Part shown: positions 15,244 through 26,267 of the stretch, piece by piece
Layout of the letters: every line of letters starts with the position of its first letter
Position numbering within the stretch: position 1 is the stretch's first letter
Assembly: GCF_001984195.1 (NCBI RefSeq)
Contig: NZ_MTQN01000010.1
Span: forward strand, 868,001-932,000
Direction: 5' to 3'
From: Kribbella sp. ALI-6-A
Lineage (GTDB): Bacteria > Actinomycetota > Actinomycetes > Propionibacteriales > Kribbellaceae
DNA length: 64,000 nt
The notes under the pieces: model-generated
Seen by the model: only the letters and a program-made list of their open reading frames with translations
What the model was told of the DNA's origin: nothing
The model's database searches: none
Program-made: the position numbers and the translations under genes

Positions 15244-17258
15244 AGCGCTGGACGCTACGTGGCGCCAGTACGGCGTACGTGGTCGGCGTGCCGGAGCACG
15301 GTCAGTGGGCCTCGCTCGTTGCCTGGGGCCCGCAGGCCGTTGCCGACGGCCCGTCGCTGACCGAACCGGTCGGCACCGAGCACTTCCTGCCGCGGGCCGA
15401 CGTGGAGCCGCTCGAGTACGCCGTACGGGGTGTTCGGTACACGAGTCCGACCGAGCTGGTCGTGAGCGGGCCGGACGGAAGCGACGAGTGCCGACCGGTT
15501 TTCGTCGGTGCGGTCCAGGACGAGGACCGGCTCGAGCTCACGTTCGCGGACGCCCTGCGGTCGGTACGCGTGGTGCTGCACTATCGGATGCCGGCTGATC
15601 TTGATGTGGTCGAGCGGTGGGTTGCCGTGCACAACGACGGCCTTGACGAGTTGACGCTGCACGAGCACGACTCGGCAGGATTCGTCATCCCGACGTCCCA
15701 CGGTGCGGTGATCCGGTCGCTGTGGGGTGAATGGAACAGCGAGTTCCAGCAGGAGTCGATCACTCTGCGGCGCGGGCGGTTCACCGTCGACAGCCGGCAG
15801 GGCATCACCGGCCACTCGTACTCACCCTTCCTGTCCGCAGCCGACGCCGCAGCTCCGGACGGCACCACGTACGGCGTCCAGCTGGCGTGGTCCGGAGACT
15901 GGCGCCTGAGCGCGGACGTCGACACCACCGGGCAGACCCGGATCCAAGCAGGCCGGGCTCCGTCCAGCTTCGGCCTCTCCCTCCGTCCAGGGGCGTCCTG
16001 GGTCTCCCCGGTGGCCGTCGGCGGCTGCAGCACCGCCGGGCCGGACGGGCTCGCGCGGGTCTTCCACGCCTATCAACGCTCGTTCGCGCGGGAGCTGCCG
16101 CGGCGGGTGCTCTACAACTCGTGGTTCGCGACGGAGTTCGACATTCGGGCCGAGCACCAGCTGGAGCTGGCGCAGCGAGCCGCGTCGGTCGGGGCCGAGC
16201 TGTTCGTGGTCGACGACGGTTGGTTCACCGGCCGGGTCGACGACAAGTCCGGGCTGGGGGACTGGGAAGTCGATCCGGCCGCCTTCCCCGCCGGGCTCGA
16301 CGCGTTCATCGCCGACCTGGGTGAGCTCGGCCTGGACTTCGGGCTGTGGGTCGAGCCCGAGGCGATCAGTCCGTCGTCCGAGCTGGCGGCCGAGCATCCC
16401 GAGTGGGTACTGCGGACGCCGGGACGCGAGCCGGTGCAGATCCGGAACCAGTGGCTGCTCGATCTCAGCCGCGACGACGTCGCCGAGTGGATCTGGTCGT
16501 CGTTGGACCGGCTGCTCACGGCGTACGACATCACCTATCTGAAGTGGGACGCGAACCGGGCTCGGCTCGACGCGGGCGACCGGCGGCGTGACCTCGACGG
16601 CCTGGCGGTCGGCAATCTCTACACGATTCTCGACCGGCTGCGCGAGCAGCATCCGCGGGTGTTCGTCGAGGGCTGCGCGGGCGGTGGCGCGCGCGTCGAC
16701 CTCGGCATGGCGGCGCGGGTCGACACGCTCTGGCCGAGCGACAACACCGCGCCGCTGGACCGGCTGAAGATCCAGCGCGGCTTCCTGACCGGCTACTCGC
16801 CGCACCTGATGAGTTCGTGGGTGACCGATGCCGAAGGCACCCACGACGGCCGGGAGCGATCACTCGACTTCCGCTTCCACGTCGCGATGGCCGGTGGGCT
16901 CGGAATCGGGGCGGACCTGTCGCGGTGGACCGACGAGCAGTTGGCCGTTGCCCGGCGCCACGTTCTGCAGTATCGCGAGATCCGTGAGGTGATTGCTCAC
17001 GGCACCGTGCACTGGCTTGACGGGGGAGTCCAGTACGTCGGTGCGGATCGCTCGGTCGTGTTCCTGTGGAACACCGGCGACGGCAACGTCCGCGGCACCC
17101 TGCCGACCCGGCCACGCCGGGTTCCGCTCGTGGGTCTCGACCCACACCAGAACTACCGGGTGGGCGAAGAAGTCCTCCCGGGGAGCTACCTGCTGGAAGT
17201 CGGCGTCAGCCCCGGCGACGCCGGCTCGCACTGCCTGGTCGTCGACCCCGTCGGCTGA
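15240..17258 (+). CDS. Cytosolic alpha-galactosidase, GH36
   Basis: 672 residues without a signal peptide. An N-terminal beta-supersandwich domain is followed by a TIM barrel: VVDDGWF, LGDWEVD, FGLWVEPEAI, nucleophile Asp in YLKWDANR, EGCAGGGAR and acid/base Asp in WPSDNTAPLDR, all in the positions expected of GH36. It should release galactose from imported raffinose-family oligosaccharides or melibiose. The GTG start shares GTGA with the permease stop. The galactose formed feeds the SDR/DgoD/KDGal route encoded just upstream. Confidence 0.93.
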   Translation: MKRWTLRGASTAYVVGVPEHGQWASLVAWGPQAVADGPSLTEPVGTEHFLPRADVEPLEYAVRGVRYTSPTELVVSGPDGSDECRPVFVGAVQDEDRLELTFADALRSVRVVLHYRMPADLDVVERWVAVHNDGLDELTLHEHDSAGFVIPTSHGAVIRSLWGEWNSEFQQESITLRRGRFTVDSRQGITGHSYSPFLSAADAAAPDGTTYGVQLAWSGDWRLSADVDTTGQTRIQAGRAPSSFGLSLRPGASWVSPVAVGGCSTAGPDGLARVFHAYQRSFARELPRRVLYNSWFATEFDIRAEHQLELAQRAASVGAELFVVDDGWFTGRVDDKSGLGDWEVDPAAFPAGLDAFIADLGELGLDFGLWVEPEAISPSSELAAEHPEWVLRTPGREPVQIRNQWLLDLSRDDVAEWIWSSLDRLLTAYDITYLKWDANRARLDAGDRRRDLDGLAVGNLYTILDRLREQHPRVFVEGCAGGGARVDLGMAARVDTLWPSDNTAPLDRLKIQRGFLTGYSPHLMSSWVTDAEGTHDGRERSLDFRFHVAMAGGLGIGADLSRWTDEQLAVARRHVLQYREIREVIAHGTVHWLDGGVQYVGADRSVVFLWNTGDGNVRGTLPTRPRRVPLVGLDPHQNYRVGEEVLPGSYLLEVGVSPGDAGSHCLVVDPVG

Positions 17259-17294
17259 CCCGCCCGTCACATCCACGGCAGCAAAGGAAACAGC

Positions 17295-19364
17295 GTGAAA
17301 CGACTTTCCGCCTTGCTCGGCGGTCTCCTGACGGCGGCCCTGGTGTCCGCGTCACTGGTGACCGCAACCGTTCCGGCCGCGGCAGCGCCCGCGGCCCCGG
17401 TGCTCAGCCCGACGCCGTACCAGGGCTGGAACACCTACTTCGGTCTCGGTGGCGACTTCACCGAGGACACCATCAAATCCGTCGCCGACACTCTCGTCAG
17501 CCGAGGCCTGGCCAAGGCCGGCTACGACATCGTCTGGCTCGACGGCGGCTGGCAGGCCGACCAGTCCCGCAGTCCCGAGGGCGACCTGGTGGCCAACCCG
17601 GCCAAGTTCCCCAGCGGCCTCAGGTCGCTGGTCGACTACATCCACGGCAAGGGCCTGAAGGCCGGCATCTACACCGACGCCGGTCCGTTCATCCCGGGCA
17701 AGTGCGGCCTCGGCAGCGGCGGCGGGTACTACCAGCGCGACGCCGACCAGTTCGCGGCCTGGGGCTTCGACGCGGTCAAGGTCGACTTCCTGTGCGGGAT
17801 CGCCGCCGATCTCGACCCGAAGACGGCGTTCACCGAGTTCGCCAAGGCGCTGCGCAACAACGCGAGCAAGCGCCCGATCATCTTCAACCTCTGCAACCCG
17901 GTCACCTCGCCGGACTGGGGCGACTACCCCGAGTCGCAGCAGTCGATCAACTCCTGGACCTACGCGCCGGAGATCGCGCAGTCGTGGCGGACCTACACCG
18001 ATGTCGGCTTCGTGTTCGACATCAAGTACAAGGACGTCCTGCGCAACTACGACGCGAACGCGCGGCATCCCGAGGTCGTCCGGCCGGGGGCGTTCAACGA
18101 TCCCGACTACCTCGCGCCGGAGCTGGGCATGTCCGACGAGGAGTTCCGCACCCAGATGACGCTGTGGGCCGTGGCCGCCGCGCCGCTGGTCATCGGCAGC
18201 GACGTCCGCAAGCTGAGCAACACCTCGATCGCGACCCTGACCGACCCCGACGTCCTCGCGATCAACCAGGACCCCGCAGTCGTGCAAGCCGTCCGGGTCG
18301 GCCCTGCCGGGACGACAGAGACGTGGGTCAAGCGTCTCGCCGACGGCAGCCGCGCGGTGGTCCTGCTGAACCGCGGCGACAGCGCGAAGACGCTCACCAC
18401 CACAGCGCGTGAGGTCGGGCTGAGCGGCGGCCGCTTCACGCTGAAGAACGCCTGGAGCAACAAGGTCACCGAGAGCGCCGGCACGATCAGCGCCGCCGTG
18501 CCCGCGCACGGGACGGCGCTGTTCCGGGTCTCGCCGGCCACTGGTCTGCCGGGTGTCCCGCACGTCACCGCGGGGATTCCGGCGGTGACGAGGGTCGGTA
18601 GGGCTGCCCAGCCCGAGGGTGTTGCGCCGGTTGTTGCCGGTGGAGACGAGCTTCGGGTCGAGGTTGCTGTTCGCAACGACGGGTTGCTGCCGGTGCTGAA
18701 GCCGGCCGTGACACTTGCCGGTGGCACCGGCTGGACGGTCAAGCCGTTGACGAAGGCCCCGACCTTGCTCGCGCCGGGTCAGCAGACGACCTTCGCCTTC
18801 ACGGTGAAGCTGCCGGCCGGCGCCCCGACGGGCAACGCGACGCTGACCGGGCGTACGTCGTACGAGGCGATCGGGTACGGCGTGCAGCAGCAGACCACCG
18901 TGTCGCCGGTCGTGGTCGCGCCGGAGCCGCCGACCGGCAGCGCGGCGCTGTCGCACCACCCGTGGATCACCGCGACCAGCGGCTGGATGTCGCCGACCGT
19001 CGACGAGGCCGTCGGTGGCGGATCGCCGATCAGCCTGACCGGCCAGACGTACCCGACGGGCATCGGCGTCGCGTCGCCGTCGCTGGTCCGGTACTACGTC
19101 GGGCAGCAGTGCAGCCGCCTGACCGCGACCGTCGGGATCGACGACGCGGTCCGGAACGTCGGTCCTGACGGCGGCACCTCGACCTTCCAGGTCGTTGGCG
19201 ACGGCAAGGTTCTGTACGACAGCGGAGTCGTCGACCGGGACAACCCGAAGCAGGTCGACGTCGACCTGACCGGCGTCCGGGTGCTCGACCTGGTGGTCGG
19301 TGACGCCGGCGACGGCGGCTACAACGACCGCGCCGACTGGGCGGCTCCGACCGCCACCTGCTGA
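17295..19364 (+). CDS. Secreted alpha-galactosidase GH27 with NEW3 and NPCBM-like domains
   Basis: 689 residues with a signal peptide ending near AAAA at about residue 34. The catalytic barrel has GWNTY, WLDGGW, nucleophile Asp in AVKVDFLCG, NLCNP, and acid/base Asp in PGAFNDPDYL. After a small beta-domain come a NEW3 alpha-galactosidase-associated domain (about 455-540: VRNDGLLPV, GWTVKP) and a C-terminal NPCBM-like sugar-binding domain (about 550-689: GMSP-type start, YPTGIGVAS, GIDDAVRN). GTG 17295 has AAAGGAA upstream. It works outside the cell on galactomannan or raffinose-type side chains and supplies substrate to the transporter. It is last in the operon before a strong terminator. Confidence 0.92.
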   Translation: MKRLSALLGGLLTAALVSASLVTATVPAAAAPAAPVLSPTPYQGWNTYFGLGGDFTEDTIKSVADTLVSRGLAKAGYDIVWLDGGWQADQSRSPEGDLVANPAKFPSGLRSLVDYIHGKGLKAGIYTDAGPFIPGKCGLGSGGGYYQRDADQFAAWGFDAVKVDFLCGIAADLDPKTAFTEFAKALRNNASKRPIIFNLCNPVTSPDWGDYPESQQSINSWTYAPEIAQSWRTYTDVGFVFDIKYKDVLRNYDANARHPEVVRPGAFNDPDYLAPELGMSDEEFRTQMTLWAVAAAPLVIGSDVRKLSNTSIATLTDPDVLAINQDPAVVQAVRVGPAGTTETWVKRLADGSRAVVLLNRGDSAKTLTTTAREVGLSGGRFTLKNAWSNKVTESAGTISAAVPAHGTALFRVSPATGLPGVPHVTAGIPAVTRVGRAAQPEGVAPVVAGGDELRVEVAVRNDGLLPVLKPAVTLAGGTGWTVKPLTKAPTLLAPGQQTTFAFTVKLPAGAPTGNATLTGRTSYEAIGYGVQQQTTVSPVVVAPEPPTGSAALSHHPWITATSGWMSPTVDEAVGGGSPISLTGQTYPTGIGVASPSLVRYYVGQQCSRLTATVGIDDAVRNVGPDGGTSTFQVVGDGKVLYDSGVVDRDNPKQVDVDLTGVRVLDLVVGDAGDGGYNDRADWAAPTATC

Positions 19365-19373
19365 TCCGTCCGC

Positions 19374-19405
19374 GAAGGGGCAGACCGAGGCTGGTCTGCC
19401 CCTTC
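19374..19405 (+). terminator. Terminator after GH27 gene
   Basis: GAAGGGGCAGACC (19374-19386) and GGTCTGCCCCTTC (19393-19405) form a perfect 13-bp stem with a 6-nt loop, followed by GTTGTGTTTGTG. It closes the alpha-galactoside operon. Confidence 0.85.
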
Positions 19406-19628
19406 GTTGTGTTTGTGAGGGTGGTGGCCGGTGACTTCGCGGGAACACCGGCCACCACTGGGTCCATTTGATCAGAGTTTCAACTCATGGTGAATGGTGG
19501 GGAGGGTTATTCCCCACGCCGCCCCTCCGCTCGCCGGCGCTCGCTCCGGTGGCTGGGTTTTGCCGGCGAATGAGCTGTATATGCTTCTCAGCCCCGAGCG
19601 TTGTGAAGGGGCAAGGGGGGCAACCAGG
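19406..19628. other. Intergenic stretch with no clear gene
   Basis: Between the terminator and the small membrane-protein gene. An in-frame extension of that gene reaches back to 19494 but has no ribosome-binding site and reads as a proline/glycine-rich string unlike a membrane protein N-terminus. The stretch presumably holds the promoter for the next genes; I cannot place -10/-35 boxes with confidence. Confidence 0.4.
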
Positions 19629-19883
19629 GTGACCGCGCAAGACAGCCGTCGCAGGCGCGTTGATGCGTGGGTGGACGAACACAAGCCGCAGATTCTGTGG
19701 GTGATCAGGACGCCCGGAATAGCGATGGGAGTCTGGTTTCTCGTCAGCTCCGACGGCCGGATCGTTCCTTGGCGAGCAGCCATCGTGCTCCTCATCATCG
19801 CGTGGCTGGTGGCTGCGGAACTGAAGAACTACCTCCGCCGCCGGGCGCGCCGCCGAAGGGAGCAGGAGACCAGTGGCAGCTGA
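19629..19883 (+). CDS. Small two-helix membrane protein of unknown function
   Basis: 84 residues from GTG 19629, which has an AAGGGGGG tract about 10 bp upstream. There is an Arg-rich N-terminus (SRRRR), two hydrophobic segments near 22-40 and 47-66 joined by SSDGRIVPW, and a very basic C-terminal tail (YLRRRARRRREQ). Positive charges at both ends imply both termini in the cytosol. It overlaps the following gene by 11 bp, so the two are co-translated. I do not recognise the family. Confidence 0.6.
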   Translation: MTAQDSRRRRVDAWVDEHKPQILWVIRTPGIAMGVWFLVSSDGRIVPWRAAIVLLIIAWLVAAELKNYLRRRARRRREQETSGS

Positions 19884-20253
19884 GCTGGTGAACTTTCTGT
19901 CGAGCCGCACGATCGACTCGATCCGGTACAGATTCCTGACGAACAAGCTGCACGGTGACGAGATCCTCGCCTCCGACGGGACGGTGTTCACCGAGCAGAG
20001 CGACGAGTGGCTGGACCCGGCAGACGTCGAGCGGCTGCTGCAAGAGCACCCGTACCTTCCGATGCTGCTGGCAGCCGACGGCTTGCGCGAGTTCACCAGC
20101 TCGCCGCTCAAGTCCTGGCGCACCACCGTGGAGCCCCACTACATCACCCCCGAAGGACTGCCGCCGGGCGAAGACGGTCTCTGTTTGATGGGCTTCCGGT
20201 GGGCGGACTCGAAGGGCGAGCCCTTGCTGCTCTTTCTCCTGGAGTGCTACTGA
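19873..20253 (+). CDS. Conserved-looking hypothetical protein
   Basis: 126 residues from GTG 19873, soluble and slightly acidic. Readable parts are LVNFLSSRTIDSIRYRFLTN, a WLDPADVERLLQEHPYLPML helix and an ending LLLFLLECY. No catalytic motif or known domain is recognised. Its start lies inside the preceding membrane-protein gene, so the pair probably act together, for example as a membrane-tethered complex. That is inference. Confidence 0.6.
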   Translation: MAAELVNFLSSRTIDSIRYRFLTNKLHGDEILASDGTVFTEQSDEWLDPADVERLLQEHPYLPMLLAADGLREFTSSPLKSWRTTVEPHYITPEGLPPGEDGLCLMGFRWADSKGEPLLLFLLECY

Positions 20254-20326
20254 TCCCGCCTCGGCAGATTCCTGCGGAGTTTGCTGACGCGCCGTCAGGT
20301 AGTGACATTGTGTTCGATCTCAGGCA

Positions 20327-20370
20327 GTCTCCTGTTGCTGGTAAGTGCTTGCCCCCGCCCAACAGGAGAC
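20327..20370 (+). promoter_or_regulatory. Hairpin hiding the Shine-Dalgarno of the 5'-nucleotidase gene
   Basis: GTCTCCTGTTG (20327-20337) is the exact complement of CAACAGGAGAC (20360-20370), which contains the AGGAG ribosome-binding site 5 bp before the ATG at 20375. The 22-nt loop is GC-rich. When folded, the 11-bp helix would close the site, so translation of the gene may be controlled by a ligand, protein, trans-RNA or temperature. I know of no named riboswitch with this short form. Confidence 0.6.
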
Positions 20371-20374
20371 ACTT

Positions 20375-22132
20375 ATGCGCATCTTTCGCCCGTTGGCGAC
20401 TCTGCTGACCGCCGCCCTGGCCGGTACGGCGCTCACTCCGCCCGCGGACGCGGTGACCACCTCCGTGCCCGTCCAGCTGGTCTCGATCACCGACTTCCAC
20501 GGCTACCTGCGACCGCCCTCCCCGGCGGACGGCGGCACGATCGCCGGCCCGGACGGGAAGGCGATCACCGTCGGCGGAGCGGCGTACCTCGCGACGCATC
20601 TGCGGCGAATCCGTTCCGGGCACGCGAACTCGATCTTCTTCACCGACGGGGACAACTTCTCCGGCTGGCCGTTCGAGGTCGACGCGCATGCGGACGAGCC
20701 GACCGTCGAGGTGCTCAACGCGCTCGGGGTGGAGTTCTCGTCGGTGGGCAACCACGAGCTCGATGTGTCGAAAAGCTTCCTGGTGGATCACATGCAGAAG
20801 GGCAAGTGCTTCGGCACGGTCGGGGTCGACAGCTGCTTCACGGACTCGACCGGGCGGCGGTTCCGCGGCGCCGACTTCGAGTTCCAGTCCGCGAACATCG
20901 TCGACGCGAAGGGCCGGACGATCGTCGCGCCGTACACGATTCGGTGGGTGCGCGACCACGGGCGCGCGTACCCGGTCGGGTTCATCGGCATGACGGTGCC
21001 GGACACCCCGGTGGGCTCCACGTCGTACCAGCCGGAACTGCGGGCGCTGGACCCGGTCGCGGCAACCGACGCCGCTGCGGCCGAGCTGAGCCGGCGCGGG
21101 GTGAAGGCGATCGTGCTGAACCTGCACGACGGCGGGACCGACGCCTCCGCGACGTACGACAACTGCGTGAACCCGAGCGGTCCCGCGATCGACCTCGCCC
21201 GCCGGGTGAGTCCGTCGATCGACGCGATCGTGACCGGTCACTGGCACGCCGCGTTCAACTGCATGCTGCCGGACCCGGCCGGGAATCCGCGGCCGGTTGT
21301 CGAGGCCGCGAACCACGGGCGGCTGATCAACGAGATCAACCTGCGCCTGGACCGGCGGACCGGTGAGGTGCTGCGGTCCGCGACGACCTCGGTGAACCAC
21401 GCGGTCACGCGGGACGTCGCGCCCGACCCGAAGATCCAGAGGATCGTCGACTACTGGACTGCCGCAGGGGAACGCAAGTATGCCGAACCGCTCGCACAGG
21501 TGACAGGCGACTTCACGCGCGCCGCCAACTCCGCCGGTGAAAGCACCTTCGCCGATCTGATTGCCGACGTGCACCTGTGGACCGCGCGGCAGGACGGTCA
21601 CGCCGACCTCGGGCTCGTCGCGGCCAAGCCGGCCGTCGGAAGCACGGCCCTTCGCGGCGACCTACTGGTTGCTGCTAGCAACAAGCCGGGGGACGCTCCC
21701 GGCCGGGTCATGCTCGGCGAGTCCTGGGACGCGTACGGCTATGGCAACCCGGTGCTCACAGTCAGCCTGACGGGTGCGCAACTGGACGCCGTACTGGAAC
21801 AGCAGTGGCAGACGCAGGCGGACGGCTCGGTGAAGTTCGCACCGCTCGCGGTCTCGGGGAACGTCCGCTACACCTACGACGCCCGCCGCCCGGTCGGCGA
21901 TCGAGTCGCCCCGGCGGACGTCACCATCAACGGTGCGGCGCTCGACCCCAGCCGGACGTACCGGGTCGCCGCCCTCGCGTACACCGTCATCGGCGCGGAC
22001 GGCTATCCCGCCTTCAGGTCCGCAACCGATGCCGTCCGCAACAACACCGACCACGAAACCTTCGTCGACTACCTGCGGGCCCACCAGACCCTGACCCCTG
22101 CACCGCTGACCCGCGGCACGTCCCGAGGATAG
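20375..22132 (+). CDS. Secreted 5'-nucleotidase / 2',3'-cyclic phosphodiesterase family
   Basis: 585 residues with a signal peptide (RIFRPLATLLTAALAGTAL, cleavage after ADA near residue 28). N-terminal calcineurin-like metallophosphatase motifs are ITDFHGY, FTDGDNFSG, SVGNHELD, VLNLHDGG and VTGHWHAAFN. The C-terminal 5_nucleotid_C domain has GESTFADLIAD, GDLLV and PVLTVSLTGAQL, and ends with TYRVAALAYT...GADGYPAF. ATG 20375 is chosen for the AGGAG. No wall anchor is visible, so it is probably released. It scavenges nucleosides and phosphate from extracellular nucleotides. Confidence 0.9.
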   Translation: MRIFRPLATLLTAALAGTALTPPADAVTTSVPVQLVSITDFHGYLRPPSPADGGTIAGPDGKAITVGGAAYLATHLRRIRSGHANSIFFTDGDNFSGWPFEVDAHADEPTVEVLNALGVEFSSVGNHELDVSKSFLVDHMQKGKCFGTVGVDSCFTDSTGRRFRGADFEFQSANIVDAKGRTIVAPYTIRWVRDHGRAYPVGFIGMTVPDTPVGSTSYQPELRALDPVAATDAAAAELSRRGVKAIVLNLHDGGTDASATYDNCVNPSGPAIDLARRVSPSIDAIVTGHWHAAFNCMLPDPAGNPRPVVEAANHGRLINEINLRLDRRTGEVLRSATTSVNHAVTRDVAPDPKIQRIVDYWTAAGERKYAEPLAQVTGDFTRAANSAGESTFADLIADVHLWTARQDGHADLGLVAAKPAVGSTALRGDLLVAASNKPGDAPGRVMLGESWDAYGYGNPVLTVSLTGAQLDAVLEQQWQTQADGSVKFAPLAVSGNVRYTYDARRPVGDRVAPADVTINGAALDPSRTYRVAALAYTVIGADGYPAFRSATDAVRNNTDHETFVDYLRAHQTLTPAPLTRGTSRG

Positions 22133-22174
22133 CCCGCTCGCGTACCGGCGGACAAGGACGACCAGAATGGGGCG

Positions 22175-22468
22175 GTGACCAACCGACCGCGCCACCAACG
22201 GCGCCCTCCGACGTGGATGCGGATGGGCGCCGGCCTGGCCTTCGTCCTCTTCGCGTGGGACTCGTTGAACCTGCGGGATCCGGTCGACCTGATCGTCAAC
22301 ACGGTGATGGCAGCTCTTCTGTTGACGGCGGTGGTGGCCCCGCGAAGTCTGTACGACGGACGAGCCGACCGCTGGCTACGAGCTCATCGCGTCCTCCGCG
22401 CCGGACTGATCGTGCTTGGGGGCGCGGCCTGGGTGCTCGTCTTGCTCTCAGCACTCGAGATCATCTGA
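22175..22468 (+). CDS. Small membrane protein of unknown function
   Basis: 97 residues from GTG 22175. The N-terminus is basic (TNRPRHQRRPP), followed by hydrophobic segments at about 17-30, 42-58 and 75-94. The spacer LYDGRADRWLRAHRVLRA is Arg-rich and likely cytosolic. The ribosome-binding site is weak (AAGGACG further upstream). No family recognised. Codon use is normal for the window. Confidence 0.6.
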   Translation: MTNRPRHQRRPPTWMRMGAGLAFVLFAWDSLNLRDPVDLIVNTVMAALLLTAVVAPRSLYDGRADRWLRAHRVLRAGLIVLGGAAWVLVLLSALEII

Positions 22469-22693
22469 AGTCCACGCTGCGTCACGAGTGCCGTCGATAG
22501 TCGAAGCAGTGACCTACTCGGCGGGATGAACCGGAGCGAACACTTCCGGAGGCTGCGGGGCGCCGGCTCCAGGCGGGAGCTGTCGGCGGACTCGGTGCTT
22601 GATCGGTGGTGGAGATCGGCCGGCGCTGCGAGACCTCAGCGGACGGTCAGCTCTGGGCGGCCCGCAAGGCCCTTCCCGCAGCTGAGGGCGCCA
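22469..22693. other. Intergenic region without a recognisable gene
   Basis: About 225 bp between a plus-strand gene and the terminator of the minus-strand GH1 gene. Short open frames here are Arg/Pro-rich and lack ribosome-binding sites. I see no promoter need, because the flanking genes converge, and no repeat. Confidence 0.5.
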
Positions 22694-22728
22694 GGAGCCC
22701 GCGTCCACCGCCAGAGGACGCGGGCTCC
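22694..22728 (-). terminator. Terminator after GH1 beta-glucosidase (minus strand)
   Basis: GGAGCCCGCGTCC (22694-22706) and GGACGCGGGCTCC (22716-22728) form a perfect 13-bp stem with a 9-nt loop, 9 bp beyond the stop of the minus-strand gene. Confidence 0.82.
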
Positions 22729-22737
22729 GCCACAAAC

Positions 22738-24144
<1,407 letters not shown>

Positions 24145-24219
24145 GGTGGACGTGCGGCGTCCCGCGCCCAGCCGGTGGGCGGGCGCGGTAGGCCGTACTG
24201 ACTCCCTTCGGGGAAGAAG

Positions 24220-25220
<1,001 letters not shown>

Positions 25221-25224
<4 letters not shown>

Positions 25225-26264
25225 GAGACCGTTCCCTTCGCCTCGTCGACGTGGACCACCGGCGTGACCGGGGCACTCTTGCCAGTGGTGTTCAGCACCG
25301 GGGTGAACCCGACCTTCATCCGGACCGTGCGGCCGTCCTTGGTCTTCACCCGGGTGTGGCCGCTGTTGCGCAGCCGGGGGCTGACGAACTCGTCGATGCC
25401 GAAGTTGATCAGCGACAACGCGGTGCCCAAAACGGCGATCGCCAGGCCGGCCGGCACAAACCACCACCACGCGCCCTGCGCGAGCGCCTGCTGGCTCTGC
25501 GCCCAGAACAGGATCGTGCCCCAGTTCCACTCCGAGATCGTCGAGATGCCGATGAAGGCCAGGGTGATCTCCGACATCACCGCGAAGATCACCGTGCCGA
25601 CGAAACCGGACGCGATGATCGCGGTCAGGTTCGGCAGGATCTCCACGGTGATGATGCGCCAGGTGCTCTCACCGGTCGCCCGGGCGGCCTCGACGTAGTC
25701 GCGCCGGCGCAACGAGAGCGTCTGCGCCCGGAGTACTCGAGCTCCCCAGGCCCACGAGGTCAGACCGATGACCAAGGCAACCATCAGGTCACCCGCGCCG
25801 GGAATCGTGGAGGCGACGATGATGATCAGCGGCAGCGCCGGGATCACCAGGAAGACGTTGGACAGCGCGGACAGACCCTCGTCGGCCGCGCCGCCGAGAA
25901 AGCCCGAGCTGACGCCGATCAGCACCGACAGCGCGGTCGCGACGATGCCGGCCAGCAGGCCGACGAACATCACGCCGCGGGTGCCGACCAGGATCTGGGA
26001 AAAGATGTCCTGACCCAGATGGGTGGTGCCGAACCAGTGCTGGCCCGACGGCGGCTGCAGCAGGTCGGCGCTGCGCGCGGACGGGTCGTACGGCGCGATC
26101 CACGGCCCGATGATCGCGATCAGGCAGAAGAACGCGAGCACGACCAGGCCGGTGGCCGCCTTCCCGTTCGCGACGAACCGGAGCCGCTGACGCTTGGCCG
26201 GCACGGCCTCGACTTCGGGTCCCTCCGGGGTGACCGCGGTGATGGTGCTGGCAGGTGCGGACAT
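25221..26264 (-). CDS. ABC transporter permease (DppC-like)
   Basis: 347 residues, longer than usual because of a hydrophilic C-terminal tail of about 50 residues. An N-terminal OppC-type segment precedes helix 1 and the periplasmic [20 protein letters not shown] with [14 protein letters not shown], a hallmark of DppC. The EAA-type loop is [24 protein letters not shown] overlap with the ATPase downstream; 3-bp gap from the other permease. Confidence 0.92.
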
Positions 26265-26267
26265 CGG

